NCBI RefSeq assembly: GCF_000429145.1
Contig: NZ_AUBH01000005.1
Location: 248,001-312,000, forward strand
Length of the DNA: 64,000 nt
From: Aestuariibacter salexigens DSM 15300
GTDB taxonomy: Bacteria; Pseudomonadota; Gammaproteobacteria; Enterobacterales; Alteromonadaceae
Reading direction: 5' to 3'
Shown here: in pieces, positions 36,865 through 46,713 of the stretch
How the letters are laid out: the number at the start of each line of letters is the position of its first letter
Position numbering within the stretch: the stretch's first letter is position 1
Program-made: the position numbers and the translations under genes
Notes under the pieces: model-generated
What the model saw: the letters and a program-made list of their open reading frames with translations, nothing else
Told to the model about the DNA's origin: nothing
Databases searched by the model: none

Positions 36865-37746
36865 TCAGAGAATATAAACAAAGATAAACAGCATTACCCA
36901 CACCACATCGACGAAGTGCCAGTACCAGCTCCCCGCCTGAAATGCGAAATGATTCTCAGGCGTAAAGTGTCCTTTCAATATCCGCAAGAATAGCACCATC
37001 AATATGATGGTTCCCAAGGTCACATGCATGCCGTGAAAACCGGTCAACAGAAAGAAGGTGTTGCCATAAACGCCCGATTGCAGTGTTAGTCCCAGATCAC
37101 GATATGCATGGATGTATTCGTAGACTTGCAGTCCAAGGAACAAACAGCCAAGTAAGATAGTTGCGCCTAACCACATCGTCAGTTTGCTACGCTCATTCTT
37201 CTCCAACGAGACATGAGCAAAGTGACAGGTGACGGACGACACCATCAAAATGATCGTGTTGTACAGCGGCAATCCGGCCCAGCCCATTGCTGTTGTAGTC
37301 GTGCCATCTGGTGTCGATGTCAGTGGCCACATGGCTTCAAAGGTTGGCCACAACACCTCATTGGTCATAGCATTGTTGCTGGCTCCGCCAAGCCACGGCA
37401 CGGCAATTGTACGGGCATAAAACAGAGCACCGAAGAATGCGGCGAAGAACATCACCTCAGAAAAAATAAACCAAGCCATGCCCTGTCGGTAGGAGCGGCC
37501 TAGCTGATCGCTGTAAAGACCAGACATTGACTCATCAATCTGGTTTTTAAACCAGCCTACCAGCATCACTAGTAGGGTAAGTAGACCGAGACTGAGTACT
37601 ATGCCACCGCCTTTCCATGTTTCACTAACGGTTTGCATCACAAACAAACCCGCTCCTACTGCTATGAGGAACAGGGCGACCGCGCCAACAATTGGCCAGA
37701 CGCTTTGTTCGGGTACATAATATTTTTGATATTCTTGCTGGGCCAT
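36865..37746 (-). CDS. ctaE: Cytochrome c oxidase subunit III
   Basis: A 293-residue protein with seven membrane segments. It has the family motifs FFGALFYART, FHGMHVTLGTIIL and FQAGSWYWHFVDVVWVMLF. The N-terminus (YYVPEQSVWPIVG) is the form found in gammaproteobacterial aa3 oxidases. It is the last gene of subunit II - I - CtaG - III, with a terminator just after. Confidence 0.95.
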   Translation of the reverse strand: MAQQEYQKYYVPEQSVWPIVGAVALFLIAVGAGLFVMQTVSETWKGGGIVLSLGLLTLLVMLVGWFKNQIDESMSGLYSDQLGRSYRQGMAWFIFSEVMFFAAFFGALFYARTIAVPWLGGASNNAMTNEVLWPTFEAMWPLTSTPDGTTTTAMGWAGLPLYNTIILMVSSVTCHFAHVSLEKNERSKLTMWLGATILLGCLFLGLQVYEYIHAYRDLGLTLQSGVYGNTFFLLTGFHGMHVTLGTIILMVLFLRILKGHFTPENHFAFQAGSWYWHFVDVVWVMLFIFVYIL

Positions 37747-37758
37747 GGTGTTCTCCTT

Positions 37759-38340
37759 TTACCTTTGCGTCATGGCTATTTTTTCTGTTTCTGTCGCGTT
37801 AGCTGTGACATCAAACAAGGTATATTGGACAGTAAAAAAGCTAATGTCTTCCGGCAGTTGCGGGTCAACATAAAACTGCATTGGCATTAATGCCTCTTCA
37901 CCAGCTTGTAACGGCTGGTGGTTAAAACAAAAACATTCGGTTTTATTTAAGTAAAGCGCGGCAGTACCTGGTGACACTGAGGGTATCGCCTGACCGATAA
38001 TGGGCCTTGAAGCAGGATTACGCACATAAAACTCGACCGTATTGAGCTCTCCAGGGTGGACCTCAATGCGCTGCGTTTGCGCCTCAAACTTCCAGGGCAT
38101 ACCGGTGTGCGTACGAGTAAGAAACTCCACGGTCACAGTACGACTGTCATCAACGATGACAGATTCATACACGGCTGCGGTGTTATCTGTCTTACCATTG
38201 ATGCCGGTAATTTCGCAAAACACGTCATATAACGGAACAAGTGCAAACCCGAAACCGAACATGCCGACAACGATGGTCACCAGTTTGATGACCATCTTGC
38301 CGTTCCGATTATCGGGCCGTGTCGCCTGCTTTTCGCTCAT
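37759..38340 (-). CDS. ctaG: Cytochrome c oxidase assembly protein CtaG (Cox11)
   Basis: A 193-residue protein with one N-terminal membrane segment (about 18-36) and an immunoglobulin-like periplasmic domain. The copper-binding CFCF motif is present (NKTECFCFNHQPL). It delivers copper to the CuB site of subunit I. ATG 38340 is preferred to the TTG just ahead. It lies between subunits I and III. Confidence 0.94.
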   Translation of the reverse strand: MSEKQATRPDNRNGKMVIKLVTIVVGMFGFGFALVPLYDVFCEITGINGKTDNTAAVYESVIVDDSRTVTVEFLTRTHTGMPWKFEAQTQRIEVHPGELNTVEFYVRNPASRPIIGQAIPSVSPGTAALYLNKTECFCFNHQPLQAGEEALMPMQFYVDPQLPEDISFFTVQYTLFDVTANATETEKIAMTQR

Positions 38341-38349
38341 CAAAATGGC

Positions 38350-39963
38350 TTACTTCACAACCGGCGGCGTATCGAACGTATGATAAGGCGCTGGAGATGG
38401 GATTTCCCATTCAAGTCCTTCGGCACCTTCCCACACTCGGTCGTCTACAGGCTCACCCTGTTTACGGCTGGCTTTAATCAATACTGCCAGGAAAATGAGT
38501 TGTGACAGTCCGAATGCGAACCCACCAATACTGATCCATTTGTTGAAGTCAGCAAACTGCAGCGAGTAATCTGGAATACGGCGTGGCATGCCCGCAAGGC
38601 CTACAAAGTGCATTGGGAAGAACAGCAGGTTCACGGAGATAAGTGAACACCAGAAGTGCCATTTCGCCAATGTCACATCAAACATCTTGCCCGTCCATTT
38701 TGGTAACCAGTAATACACTGCCGCCATGATGGAGAAGATTGCACCGGTAACCAGTACATAGTGGAAATGGGCAACCACAAAATAGGTATCGTGGTACTGG
38801 AAGTCTACGGGCGTAATGGCCAGCATCAAGCCTGAGAAACCACCAATGGTAAACAGAATAATAAAGGCCAGTGCGAACAGCATAGGCACTTCAAAAGTCA
38901 TCGACCCGCGCCACATGGTAGCGACCCAGTTAAATACTTTCACGCCCGTCGGCACTGATATCAGCATGGTAGCGAACATAAAGAACAGCTCGGCACCAAC
39001 CGGCATGCCCGTGGTAAACATGTGGTGCGCCCATACGATGAATGACAGCAACGCAATAGATGCGGTGGCGTACACCATGGAAGCGTAGCCAAACAGTTTC
39101 TTACGGGAAAACGTTGGAATGATGTGTGAAATGATCCCGAACGCAGGCAGGATCATGATATACACTTCGGGGTGACCGAAGAACCAGAAGATATGCTGGA
39201 ACAGCACCGGATCGCCACCGCCGGCAGCATCAAAGAAGCTGGTACCAAAGAACTTGTCTGTCAGTACCATGGTGACAGCACCCGCCAACACCGGCATGAC
39301 CGCTATCAACAAGAATGCAGTTATCAGCCATGTCCACACAAACAGCGGCATTTTCATCCACGTCATGCCAGGAGCCCGCATGTTGAAGATGGTCACGATA
39401 ACGTTGATCGCGCCCATAATCGACGAGATACCCATAATATGCACAGAGAAAACGAACAGTGCAGTGCTGTCATTGGAATACGTGGTTGATAATGGCGCAT
39501 AGAATGTCCAGCCAAAGTTAGGTCCACCACCGGGCAGGAATAACGAGCCGATCAGGATCAAAAATGCGAAAGGCAGGATCCAGAAGCTCCAGTTATTCAT
39601 TCTGGGCAGCGCCATGTCCGGTGCACCAATCATCATCGGTACCAGCCAGTTAGCAAGACCCGTAAACGCAGGCATTACCGCGCCAAAAACCATGATTAAA
39701 CCATGCACGGTTGTCATCTGGTTAAAGAAATTAGGATCCACGATCTGCAGACCTGGCTGGAACAGCTCAGCTCTGATAACCATGGCCATGGCGCCACCAA
39801 TCAGGAACATAATAAACGCAAACCACAGGTAGAGCGTGCCTATGTCCTTGTGGTTAGTGGTGAATAACCAGCGTGTTATGCCACTTGGTGCATGGTGAGC
39901 GTGGTGATCATCATGGTGGTCGTGTTGCAAATCTTCATTTGCGGTGTCGGTTGCAGTACTCAT
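38350..39963 (-). CDS. ctaD: Cytochrome c oxidase subunit I (aa3 type)
   Basis: A 537-residue protein with 12 membrane segments. The binuclear-centre motif [16 protein letters not shown] holds a CuB His and the Tyr that crosslinks to it. The His pair of WAHHMFT and the heme-ligand region [13 protein letters not shown] are present. It is a class A heme-copper oxidase by the presence of the Glu/Tyr region. It forms the catalytic core with subunit II, 13 nt upstream. Confidence 0.96.
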   Translation of the reverse strand: MSTATDTANEDLQHDHHDDHHAHHAPSGITRWLFTTNHKDIGTLYLWFAFIMFLIGGAMAMVIRAELFQPGLQIVDPNFFNQMTTVHGLIMVFGAVMPAFTGLANWLVPMMIGAPDMALPRMNNWSFWILPFAFLILIGSLFLPGGGPNFGWTFYAPLSTTYSNDSTALFVFSVHIMGISSIMGAINVIVTIFNMRAPGMTWMKMPLFVWTWLITAFLLIAVMPVLAGAVTMVLTDKFFGTSFFDAAGGGDPVLFQHIFWFFGHPEVYIMILPAFGIISHIIPTFSRKKLFGYASMVYATASIALLSFIVWAHHMFTTGMPVGAELFFMFATMLISVPTGVKVFNWVATMWRGSMTFEVPMLFALAFIILFTIGGFSGLMLAITPVDFQYHDTYFVVAHFHYVLVTGAIFSIMAAVYYWLPKWTGKMFDVTLAKWHFWCSLISVNLLFFPMHFVGLAGMPRRIPDYSLQFADFNKWISIGGFAFGLSQLIFLAVLIKASRKQGEPVDDRVWEGAEGLEWEIPSPAPYHTFDTPPVVK

Positions 39964-39976
39964 GTCGCCTACCCCC

Positions 39977-41131
39977 CTATTGTCCGTTCATAACTGCATA
40001 AACGTCTTTAGGCTGCACCACATCACCTGTGTTGTTGCCCCATGCGTTTCGCGTGTAAGTAATAACTGCTGACAGCTCGCTGAGTGACAGCTGCTTGCCG
40101 AATGCCTGCATTGCAGTACCCGTACGGCCGTTTATCAAAATATCGATATGTGCTGGCTTGTCTGCTGTAGTAATTGGGCTACCTTTCAGTGCTGGGAATA
40201 CGCCAGGCAAACCTTCACCATTTGGCATGTGACACGCTGCGCAGTTGGTTTGATATACGCGCTCGCCAGTTGCCATCAAATCTGACATTTCCATATTCAT
40301 CGACAGTAAGCGCTGCTCCTCTTCACGAGCCTGTTGCTGCAATGCAGCCTGCTGTGCCACCCACTGCTCGAACTCTGCTGGCTCTTTAGCAATGACCACG
40401 ACTGGCATGTATCCATGGTCTTTACCGCATAGCTCCGCGCACTGTCCACGATATACACCAGGTTCATTAACGACCGTCCAGGCTTCATTTATAAATCCAG
40501 GGTTGGCGTCTTTTTTGACCGCAAAATCCGGTACCCACCAGCTATGGATCACGTCATCAGAGGTGATCAGGAAGCGGACTTTCTGGCCTGTCGGAATGAC
40601 CAATGGTCTATCAACCTCAAGCAGATAGTTTTCGCCCTTGGCGAATTTGTTATTGATTTGCTCACGCTGAGTGGCGAGTAGCGAATAATACTCGACATCG
40701 TGATCCATATACTTGTAGTGCCATTTCCACTGTGAGCCGGTAACAAGTACAGACATATCCGGCGCGGTCGTATCTTCCATCGCGATCAGCGTTTTCGCCG
40801 CAGGCACTGCCATAAATATGAGGATGATGAAGGGCACAACCGTCCACGCCACTTCAACTTTTACGCTTTCATGGAAGTTTGCAGGCTTATGGCCTTTCGA
40901 TTTGCGGTGTAGGAACATCGAAATGAACATCACCCCAAACACAATAACGCCAATGACGACGCAAATGGTGAACATCAACATATGCAAGTCATACACCTGT
41001 TGACTGATATCAGTAACGCCTTTGGTCAGGTTTAGCTGATAGGGGTCTTTGCTGCTGGCCGTTTCAGCCAACACTGCGTGACTGCTGAGCATTGTCAGCA
41101 GTATTGTCAGACTGGTCAGGGTCTTCTTCAC
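39977..41131 (-). CDS. ctaC: Cytochrome c oxidase subunit II with fused cytochrome c domain
   Basis: A 384-residue protein with a signal peptide (…SSHAVLA), two membrane segments, and a cupredoxin domain with complete CuA ligands (His196, Cys231, Cys235, His239, Met242). It also has a C-terminal cytochrome c domain with CAACH at 297-301. The fusion makes this a caa3-type enzyme. It is the first gene of the operon. Confidence 0.95.
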   Translation of the reverse strand: MKKTLTSLTILLTMLSSHAVLAETASSKDPYQLNLTKGVTDISQQVYDLHMLMFTICVVIGVIVFGVMFISMFLHRKSKGHKPANFHESVKVEVAWTVVPFIILIFMAVPAAKTLIAMEDTTAPDMSVLVTGSQWKWHYKYMDHDVEYYSLLATQREQINNKFAKGENYLLEVDRPLVIPTGQKVRFLITSDDVIHSWWVPDFAVKKDANPGFINEAWTVVNEPGVYRGQCAELCGKDHGYMPVVVIAKEPAEFEQWVAQQAALQQQAREEEQRLLSMNMEMSDLMATGERVYQTNCAACHMPNGEGLPGVFPALKGSPITTADKPAHIDILINGRTGTAMQAFGKQLSLSELSAVITYTRNAWGNNTGDVVQPKDVYAVMNGQ

Positions 41132-41398
41132 TCAACACCTCCGCTGTCTTTTCAAGCCATTTCTCCATAACCAATGTCGCGTAATTTGTTAGCAATCTCG
41201 ATCATTTGTGAATGGATAGACAGTAATTTGTTATGCACTTGTTAAACAGTGTCTAAGAATTACCCAAAGCGAAATGTTAGTCTAGTCCTTTGTCTGGTTT
41301 TTTAATGTTTTTGGTGATTATTTAGTCAATTAAGCCTTAAACAGGCGTTACATTAAATAAATGTTAGCATTCAATGCCTTATCATTTGGCGAAGACAT
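41132..41398. other. Oxidase operon leader region
   Basis: Intergenic DNA between ctaC (minus) and the lexA terminator. It is AT-rich between 41240 and 41400 and must hold the oxidase promoter. I could not identify a convincing -35/-10 pair or a named regulator site. Confidence 0.4.
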
Positions 41399-41421
41399 AA
41401 AAAAACGGGCCATGTGGCCCG
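41399..41421 (-). terminator. Terminator of lexA
   Basis: A stem CGGGCC-ATGT-GGCCCG (41406-41421), followed on the minus strand by seven Ts (41399-41405). It lies 39 nt after the lexA stop. Confidence 0.88.
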
Positions 41422-41459
41422 CTCTCCTAATCGTTCGAAAATATCGATGAATTGAGGTG

Positions 41460-42083
41460 TTACATCCAGTCTGCGTTGCGGATCACGCCCACCGCAATTC
41501 CTTCAATATTGAAAGGTTGTGAGGCCAAATCGACCTTAATTGGTGAAAAGTCATCGTTTTCAGCATGAAGTACGACTTCACGCCCTCTTTTCTCAAGCCG
41601 TTTTACTGTTACATCTTCATCAACACGAGCAACAACGACCTGGCCATTGTGTACATCTGTAGTGCGGTGCACGGCTAACAGATCGCCATCAAGAATACCG
41701 ATGTCTTTCATACTCATACCGTTGACCCTGAGCAAAAAGTCAGCGCTGGGATGGAATAGGTTTGGGTCAACCTGATAATGCGCTTCCACGTGCTCTTGCG
41801 CCAGAATAGGCTCACCTGCGGCAACGCGACCGATTAACGGTAAACCAAGCTCTTCCTCATGTTCATCTAGGGGTACGTTGAGTTTTATCCCTCTGGACGT
41901 ACCGGGCAGGATTTCCAGCACACCTTTACGCTGCAAGGCTTTTAAATGCTCTTCCGCGGCGTTGGCCGATTTGAACCCAAGTGTTCGGGCAATCTCTGCG
42001 CGAGTGGGTGGCATACCGGTGTCTGCCATAGTGGATTTAATGAGCTCGAGAACTTCTTCTTGTCTGGGAGTTAGTGGACGCAT
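41460..42083 (-). CDS. lexA: SOS repressor LexA
   Basis: A 207-residue protein with an N-terminal winged helix ([25 protein letters not shown]) and a C-terminal S24 peptidase fold. The self-cleavage site is Ala89-Gly90 (GRVAAGEP), with catalytic Ser124 (NGMSM) and Lys161 (TVKRLE). It represses SOS genes until RecA filaments trigger cleavage. Two LexA boxes lie directly upstream, so it controls itself. It is followed by a terminator. Confidence 0.96.
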   Translation of the reverse strand: MRPLTPRQEEVLELIKSTMADTGMPPTRAEIARTLGFKSANAAEEHLKALQRKGVLEILPGTSRGIKLNVPLDEHEEELGLPLIGRVAAGEPILAQEHVEAHYQVDPNLFHPSADFLLRVNGMSMKDIGILDGDLLAVHRTTDVHNGQVVVARVDEDVTVKRLEKRGREVVLHAENDDFSPIKVDLASQPFNIEGIAVGVIRNADWM

Positions 42084-42090
42084 AACCAGC

Positions 42091-42106
42091 CTGTTTTTCC
42101 ATACAG
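42091..42106 (-). promoter_or_regulatory. LexA box 1 upstream of lexA
   Basis: CTGTTTTTCCATACAG fits CTG-N10-CAG. It is only 7 nt from the lexA start, so repressor here would block both initiation and early transcription. Confidence 0.85.
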
Positions 42107-42109
42107 TTC

Positions 42110-42125
42110 CTGGTAGTATATACAG
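42110..42125 (-). promoter_or_regulatory. LexA box 2 upstream of lexA
   Basis: CTGGTAGTATATACAG fits CTG-N10-CAG. It is 19 bp from box 1 (start to start), close to the paired arrangement of E. coli lexA (21 bp) and suited to cooperative repression. Confidence 0.88.
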
Positions 42126-42165
42126 TTATCAAGGAAGTGCAACGACAACTATCAAGCCTTGTTGA

Positions 42166-42327
42166 TTAGCGACACCGCTGCTTTCTATCCAACGCCTGTA
42201 CTGACATATAGGCCAGAACCGGTAACAATACGACGGACAATAACACTGAGTCAGCAAGAATAGCCGATGCAAGAATGGCCGCTGCCCACAAAATACTTAT
42301 CTCAACCTTACTACTCAATGCCTTCAT
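42166..42327 (-). CDS. Small membrane protein (53 residues), hypothetical
   Basis: A short ORF starting MKALSSKVEISILWAAAILA and ending in VQALDRKQRCR. Two hydrophobic stretches, about 10-27 and 29-42, are joined by an Asp. GGAGA lies 6 nt ahead of the ATG at 42327; another ATG at 42330 is too close to it. The gene lies alone between lexA and the ABC transporter. It is too short for family assignment, but the RBS and composition suggest a real gene. Confidence 0.55.
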   Translation of the reverse strand: MKALSSKVEISILWAAAILASAILADSVLLSVVLLPVLAYMSVQALDRKQRCR

Positions 42328-42422
42328 CATCTTCTCCAATGGCTCGATCGTTCAGACGTGTTGTCTGTCATATCCTATTGGTAAGCCAGGCCGCGCATTT
42401 CTTACAGACTTTTTTAAATAAT

Positions 42423-43661
42423 TTATTTATTGCCTGACAACTGACTGTGCAAAGATGATTTATAGGCTTCCATTGCGGGAAACAATGACGTAATCACAGA
42501 GGCTACGAGCACAACACCCATCGCTCCCCATAACTGGGGGGTAAGGATGTTGGTTGTCAAAAACAGACCAAACTCAGCCGCCAGCCAGCCTTTCAAAGTA
42601 ACTATACCAAGCGCTAACACAACAAGGGCGACAACTACCGCCGCCAGCGTCATCAGCATCGACTCGAGCATAATTAGCAGCATAATTTTTGCTGGCCCCG
42701 CTCCGAGCACACGTAACACGGCGATTTCACCTTTACGCTCCCGCATAGACGCAAGCAGCATAGTTGCGAGCCCGAATAATGCTGAAATCAACACTAGTGC
42801 CGCAATACTGCGTAGCACGTTTTCCATTGTGCCAACCAGCTGCCACAGCTCAGCAAGGGCCACGCCTGGTAACACGGCCATCAGTCTGTCTTGTGGATAG
42901 GTATTAATTTGTTGCTGAAGTCTCAGTGTTGCGAACTTGGATGTCAGGCCCAGAAATACAGCGCTCAGTTTATCAGGCGCTAAAGCAATCGCGTCAGGAT
43001 CATCATGTAATTGCTCTAGTTGATGAGGCGGCAAATGCATTGCTTCAACACCGCGCAAACTGACATGCACTGTCTTGTCGACTGGCGTACCTGTCGCATT
43101 CAGAATCCCACTGACAATAAATGGCGATTGCTCATGTTTATGAAAGCTTGTATGACCAATACCGTGCGCAACTACAAGACTGTCACCGACTTCATAGCCA
43201 AGCTGCCTGGCAACATCAGCGCCTATCACCGCCTCAAACACTGTTTCAAATAGTTTTCCATCCCTGAAGCTAAGCCAACGCTTATCGCCGTATTTGAAAT
43301 GTTCAAAATAAGCAGAGGTCGTGCCTAACACACGAAACCCTCTGTGCGCATCGCCCAATGAAACCGGTATCGCCCATTCTACCAACTCACTATCTGACAG
43401 CATTTGATAACTGTCATATTTGATACTGTTTGTCGGCGTACCTATTCTGAATACGGTGTAGAGCAACAAGTTGAGCTGACCACTCGGCGCACCGACGATC
43501 AGGTCTGTATCAGAGATCGTGCGGTTAAAGCTGTCTTTTGCCTGCACCCGCACCGTCTCAACAGCAAATAACACCAGCATAGAAATCGTCAGAGATACGA
43601 GAGTGAGTAACACGGTTTTTTTGCGGCTAAGCAGGCTTAAACGGGCTAGGGTAAACAACAT
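42423..43661 (-). CDS. ABC transporter permease (FtsX/MacB-like)
   Basis: A 412-residue permease with four membrane segments: one N-terminal (about 16-36) and three C-terminal, with a large periplasmic MacB-like domain between. The C-terminal part has RKGEIAVLRVLGAGPAKIMLL, the FtsX signature. It forms a pair with the ATPase gene 2 nt away. It is a LolC/MacB superfamily transporter that acts on envelope molecules; the substrate is unknown. Confidence 0.88.
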   Translation of the reverse strand: MLFTLARLSLLSRKKTVLLTLVSLTISMLVLFAVETVRVQAKDSFNRTISDTDLIVGAPSGQLNLLLYTVFRIGTPTNSIKYDSYQMLSDSELVEWAIPVSLGDAHRGFRVLGTTSAYFEHFKYGDKRWLSFRDGKLFETVFEAVIGADVARQLGYEVGDSLVVAHGIGHTSFHKHEQSPFIVSGILNATGTPVDKTVHVSLRGVEAMHLPPHQLEQLHDDPDAIALAPDKLSAVFLGLTSKFATLRLQQQINTYPQDRLMAVLPGVALAELWQLVGTMENVLRSIAALVLISALFGLATMLLASMRERKGEIAVLRVLGAGPAKIMLLIMLESMLMTLAAVVVALVVLALGIVTLKGWLAAEFGLFLTTNILTPQLWGAMGVVLVASVITSLFPAMEAYKSSLHSQLSGNK

Positions 43662-43663
43662 GT

Positions 43664-44413
43664 CTAGTGTTCCTCCTGCCCGGTAAGTGCATTGATATCG
43701 GTAATAGTCGGAAAGTACGACATCAGGCTCTTATCATGGCTGACAAAAATCAGTGTGGTATTGGTCTGTCTAACCACCTCGGTCAATACCTGCATGAAGG
43801 CGTCACGGGCTGAGGCATCCAGCGCAGAGGTCGGTTCATCGACCAATAATATCTCGGGCGAATTGATTAACGATCTGACAATTGCCACGCGCTGCTGCTG
43901 TCCAATACTTAACTGATTAACCGGCTTATCCAGCACACTGACGTCCAAACGCAAATTTCTTAATAACTGTTGCGCTTTTTCACGCACCTGAGAAAGGTCC
44001 TGCTTGCCAAAATAGGCGGCCAATTGAATGTTTTTAAGTACCGGCAGATAGGGGATAAGGTTGAACGTCTGGAACACCACACCGATATGTCTGGCGCGAA
44101 ACGCATCTCGCTGCGAGCCACTCATTGTAGTCAAGGATTCTCCCAACAATGATATTTCGCCGGAGGTTGGACTTAATACACCAGATAACAGATTGAGCAG
44201 AGTCGACTTACCTGAACCAGAATCTCCATGTAAAAACACAATATCGCCCTGCTCAACTTGCCAGTGCGGAATAGACAGAACATGCCCGTCATTATGCTTA
44301 CCGCCCTTATAGCGGTGCAGGAGGTGGTGCAGCGTAATGGCTGGGACCGAAGGCGTACTCATACCAGTTTTAACGTTCTCATAAAAAGTGTCATGTCGCG
44401 TAAGTAAACGCAT
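43664..44413 (-). CDS. ABC transporter ATP-binding protein (LolD/MacB-like)
   Basis: An ABC ATPase of up to 249 residues. Walker A is GDSGSGKSTLL, the signature LSIGQQQRVAIVRS, Walker B ILLVDEP, and the H-loop FVSHD. The true start may be ATG 44362 (MSTPSVPAITLHHLLHRY), which would give 232 residues and a normal N-terminus; neither start has a strong RBS. It partners the permease 2 nt downstream. Confidence 0.88.
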   Translation of the reverse strand: MRLLTRHDTFYENVKTGMSTPSVPAITLHHLLHRYKGGKHNDGHVLSIPHWQVEQGDIVFLHGDSGSGKSTLLNLLSGVLSPTSGEISLLGESLTTMSGSQRDAFRARHIGVVFQTFNLIPYLPVLKNIQLAAYFGKQDLSQVREKAQQLLRNLRLDVSVLDKPVNQLSIGQQQRVAIVRSLINSPEILLVDEPTSALDASARDAFMQVLTEVVRQTNTTLIFVSHDKSLMSYFPTITDINALTGQEEH

Positions 44414-44549
44414 TTTACATGGATAAAGATCGGGGAACAGGGTAAGTCACAATAGGAATCGAGTTTCAGATGGTGTTTTGTAGACAGCCGCCTACGCGGC
44501 TGTGACATAAATATGCGCAGCTATGACTAAAAGGGAATAAGGCGGCAGT

Positions 44550-44590
44550 AAAAAAATACCGGCGCCTCTGCCGTCGATGAGAGCGCCGGT
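44550..44590 (-). terminator. Terminator of the Agl/Glt-like operon
   Basis: A stem ACCGGCG-C-CTCT / AGAG-CGCCGGT (11 pairs with one bulge, 44558-44590). On the minus strand it is followed by seven Ts in a row (44550-44556). It lies about 46 nt after the stop of the TonB-like gene, the last gene of the operon. Confidence 0.88.
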
Positions 44591-44636
44591 GCAAGGACAC
44601 CAGGTTGTTTTTGCCTGTTATGCCTGGTGCCAGAAA

Positions 44637-45629
44637 TCAATAAGGCAGGAAATTAAATGCGTATTCCAGTTCAGTGGTGGTCACAGTCATAGCGCCGAAG
44701 TTGATCATCGCAATGCGTGCCAACAATTTTGATTCCAGTACGGTGTCACCCAGTTCGCTGTCCACCATGACCACGTCCGTCAGACTACCATCCGGCGCAA
44801 TCACTAGCTTGACCGTGACCTTACCTTCCAGCCCAGGATTAGCACGAAGGGCGCGACGATAGAGTGAATAAACAGCTCCTTTATTGGCATCAAGGACTTT
44901 ACGAATAGATTCCAGATCGCGATTGCCAATCACCTGATCAGGCTCTTCGATACGCTGAGCAGCCAACGCAGCAACGCCTTCTGTGGGGGCAGAGAATTCT
45001 GTGGTGCGTCGCCCTTCTAATTGCCCTCGCGCGCCAAAGTCGGATGACAGGTTAGCAACGGCAATGCCTCCGCTGGTTGAGTCGATGTTTTGCCCAATCA
45101 GCTTGCGCTGCGCGGCCGCTGTTGCACCCGCACCTTTGGTCTGCTGAGTATTGGCTAGATTGTTCAGGTTTACCTGCTGACGCAGACTGGCCAGATCATC
45201 AGCAAACGCCATAACGCCAGATTTCTTAGCCGTCTCCCTTGCTTTTCGAACCTTTTCCTGTTCACTTCGCTCGGGCTTTTTTTCAACCACAGGTTTGGGC
45301 TTTGGCTTCGCCACTTCCGGCTTAACCGGCTCTGGTTTTACTTCCGGCTCAACCGTCTTTACGGGCTCAGGCTTAAGCGGTTCTGGTTCAGGCTCAACAA
45401 TGGGCGGCGGTGGCGGCGTTTTCGCCTTTATTATCCGGGCCAACTGGAGAGGCAGCGCTTCTTTTTGCTCTCTGGGTTGTTCTGGTAACTGTTGCCATTT
45501 CACCCACAGCGCAAAAACACAGGTCAGCACAAGCGCAATCATCGTAATGCGACCAAAGCGCTGGTTTTCTTTTGCGCTGCTGGACCAGGGAAGTTCGCTG
45601 ATATACGTCGGTGTTGTGGCGATGCTCAT
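44637..45629 (-). CDS. TonB-like protein with AgmX/PglI C-terminal domain
   Basis: A 330-residue protein: short cytoplasmic N-terminus, one membrane segment (28-44), then a Pro/Lys/Glu-rich spacer (residues ~70-130, repeats of EPEPLKPEPVK type) that could span the periplasm. The C-terminal domain (~240-330) has SIRKVLDANKGAVYSLYRRA and GKVTVKLVIAPDGSLTDVVM. This is the pattern of the AgmX/PglI C-terminal domain found in myxobacterial motility proteins. It is the last gene of the operon, after the ExbB/ExbD genes. It probably carries energy from the channel to outer parts. It overlaps the second ExbD by 4 nt. Confidence 0.85.
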   Translation of the reverse strand: MSIATTPTYISELPWSSSAKENQRFGRITMIALVLTCVFALWVKWQQLPEQPREQKEALPLQLARIIKAKTPPPPPIVEPEPEPLKPEPVKTVEPEVKPEPVKPEVAKPKPKPVVEKKPERSEQEKVRKARETAKKSGVMAFADDLASLRQQVNLNNLANTQQTKGAGATAAAQRKLIGQNIDSTSGGIAVANLSSDFGARGQLEGRRTTEFSAPTEGVAALAAQRIEEPDQVIGNRDLESIRKVLDANKGAVYSLYRRALRANPGLEGKVTVKLVIAPDGSLTDVVMVDSELGDTVLESKLLARIAMINFGAMTVTTTELEYAFNFLPY

Positions 45630-46141
45630 GTGCTTGCCTCCGTCACCGTGCCGGCAATATGCTCAACCGCGAGTGAAATGTTGGTATAGCCTGCGCTGGC
45701 GCACGTTTGCATAATTTTTTTCAATAGCTGATAAGGAACAGCCTCGTCACCCATAATCGTAATGGCGCGCGGCGCGCTTTTGTCGTCATCGGGTGATGCC
45801 GCTTTTCCCGCTTGATAAGTGAGTTCCTGAGCTAAAGAGGCAATATTATCGTCGCTGGTGGCCAGCACATCGGGCACGCTGGCCACCTTTCTGCCTTGCA
45901 AAATTAACTCCTGCTGATTGACCATAAGGAGCAATGTCTCCTGCGCGGCAGTATCCGCGCTCGACTCTGGTAGCGTGACTGACTTGTGGTTATCCAGCAC
46001 CTGCACATCCGAAGCATTTAACATCAGAAAGAACACCAGAATGGTAAAAATGTCCATCAGCGACACCAGACTCAGCTTCGCTGGCTGCTTCATACGCTTA
46101 TGGTTCCTGGCCATGCGTTTAGCGCGCATCGATTGCTTCAT
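45626..46141 (-). CDS. ExbD/TolR family protein (second copy)
   Basis: A 171-residue protein with one membrane segment near residues 24-41. The segment contains SLMDIFTILVFFLMLNAS, with the Asp that carries protons in ExbD/TolR. A periplasmic domain follows, ending QLLKKIMQTCASAGYTNISLAV, the usual TolR ending. It is adjacent to a first ExbD-like gene, with a 1-nt overlap of ORFs. Two ExbD-type genes behind one ExbB is the AglRQS-like arrangement. Confidence 0.88.
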   Translation of the reverse strand: MKQSMRAKRMARNHKRMKQPAKLSLVSLMDIFTILVFFLMLNASDVQVLDNHKSVTLPESSADTAAQETLLLMVNQQELILQGRKVASVPDVLATSDDNIASLAQELTYQAGKAASPDDDKSAPRAITIMGDEAVPYQLLKKIMQTCASAGYTNISLAVEHIAGTVTEAST

Positions 46142-46701
46142 TACTGTCCCTCCCGGCTCGCTGATGCCAACACGCTGGCAGCAGGCGCATCGGCAAGAGC
46201 AACATTTGGAAACAGTTCCGCATCGACAACTGACGCGGCCACCACGTCTTTATATGAACGTGTCGCATCCATGACAGAGATGATGGTTTGATAAGGCACA
46301 TCATCTTCCATCAGCAACGTGATGTCCTGCTTCTCGACGCCTTTAGCGAGCAGGGTTTGTTTAATTTGCTTCAGTACTGCTTGAAGTGACGCATAGTCAT
46401 GCTGAAGGGAGTCTTGTTCACCAATGACAGGTTCAATTTCGGTGACCAGATACCCCTGCGGGAAATACACAGACAATCCACTGTTGCTGACCAGCAATTC
46501 AAGTTGCTCCTGGGCGATTGAGTCGGCGCTGTGCGTATCGCTTAGTCCAGGCAGTTGCAGCTGCACCACCGTAATGCGTGAGAACACCATCATCATTAAC
46601 AATACCGGCACCAGCACAATCATCAGGTTCATAAACGAGGTGATGTCGAGCTGCGCGTCTTCCTTTGCTGCTCGTATACGTCGTTTGTGTTTGCCAATCA
46701 T
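46141..46701 (-). CDS. ExbD/TolR family protein (first copy)
   Basis: A 186-residue protein with a basic N-terminus (KHKRRIRAAKEDAQLDITSFMN) and one membrane segment near 24-41. The proton-path Asp position is Asp19 of LDITSFMNLMIVLVPVLL, at the usual place. The periplasmic domain is longer than that of the second copy. It lies 12 nt after the ExbB stop. Confidence 0.87.
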   Translation of the reverse strand: MIGKHKRRIRAAKEDAQLDITSFMNLMIVLVPVLLMMMVFSRITVVQLQLPGLSDTHSADSIAQEQLELLVSNSGLSVYFPQGYLVTEIEPVIGEQDSLQHDYASLQAVLKQIKQTLLAKGVEKQDITLLMEDDVPYQTIISVMDATRSYKDVVAASVVDAELFPNVALADAPAASVLASASREGQ

Positions 46702-46713
46702 GACAGGCTGCCT

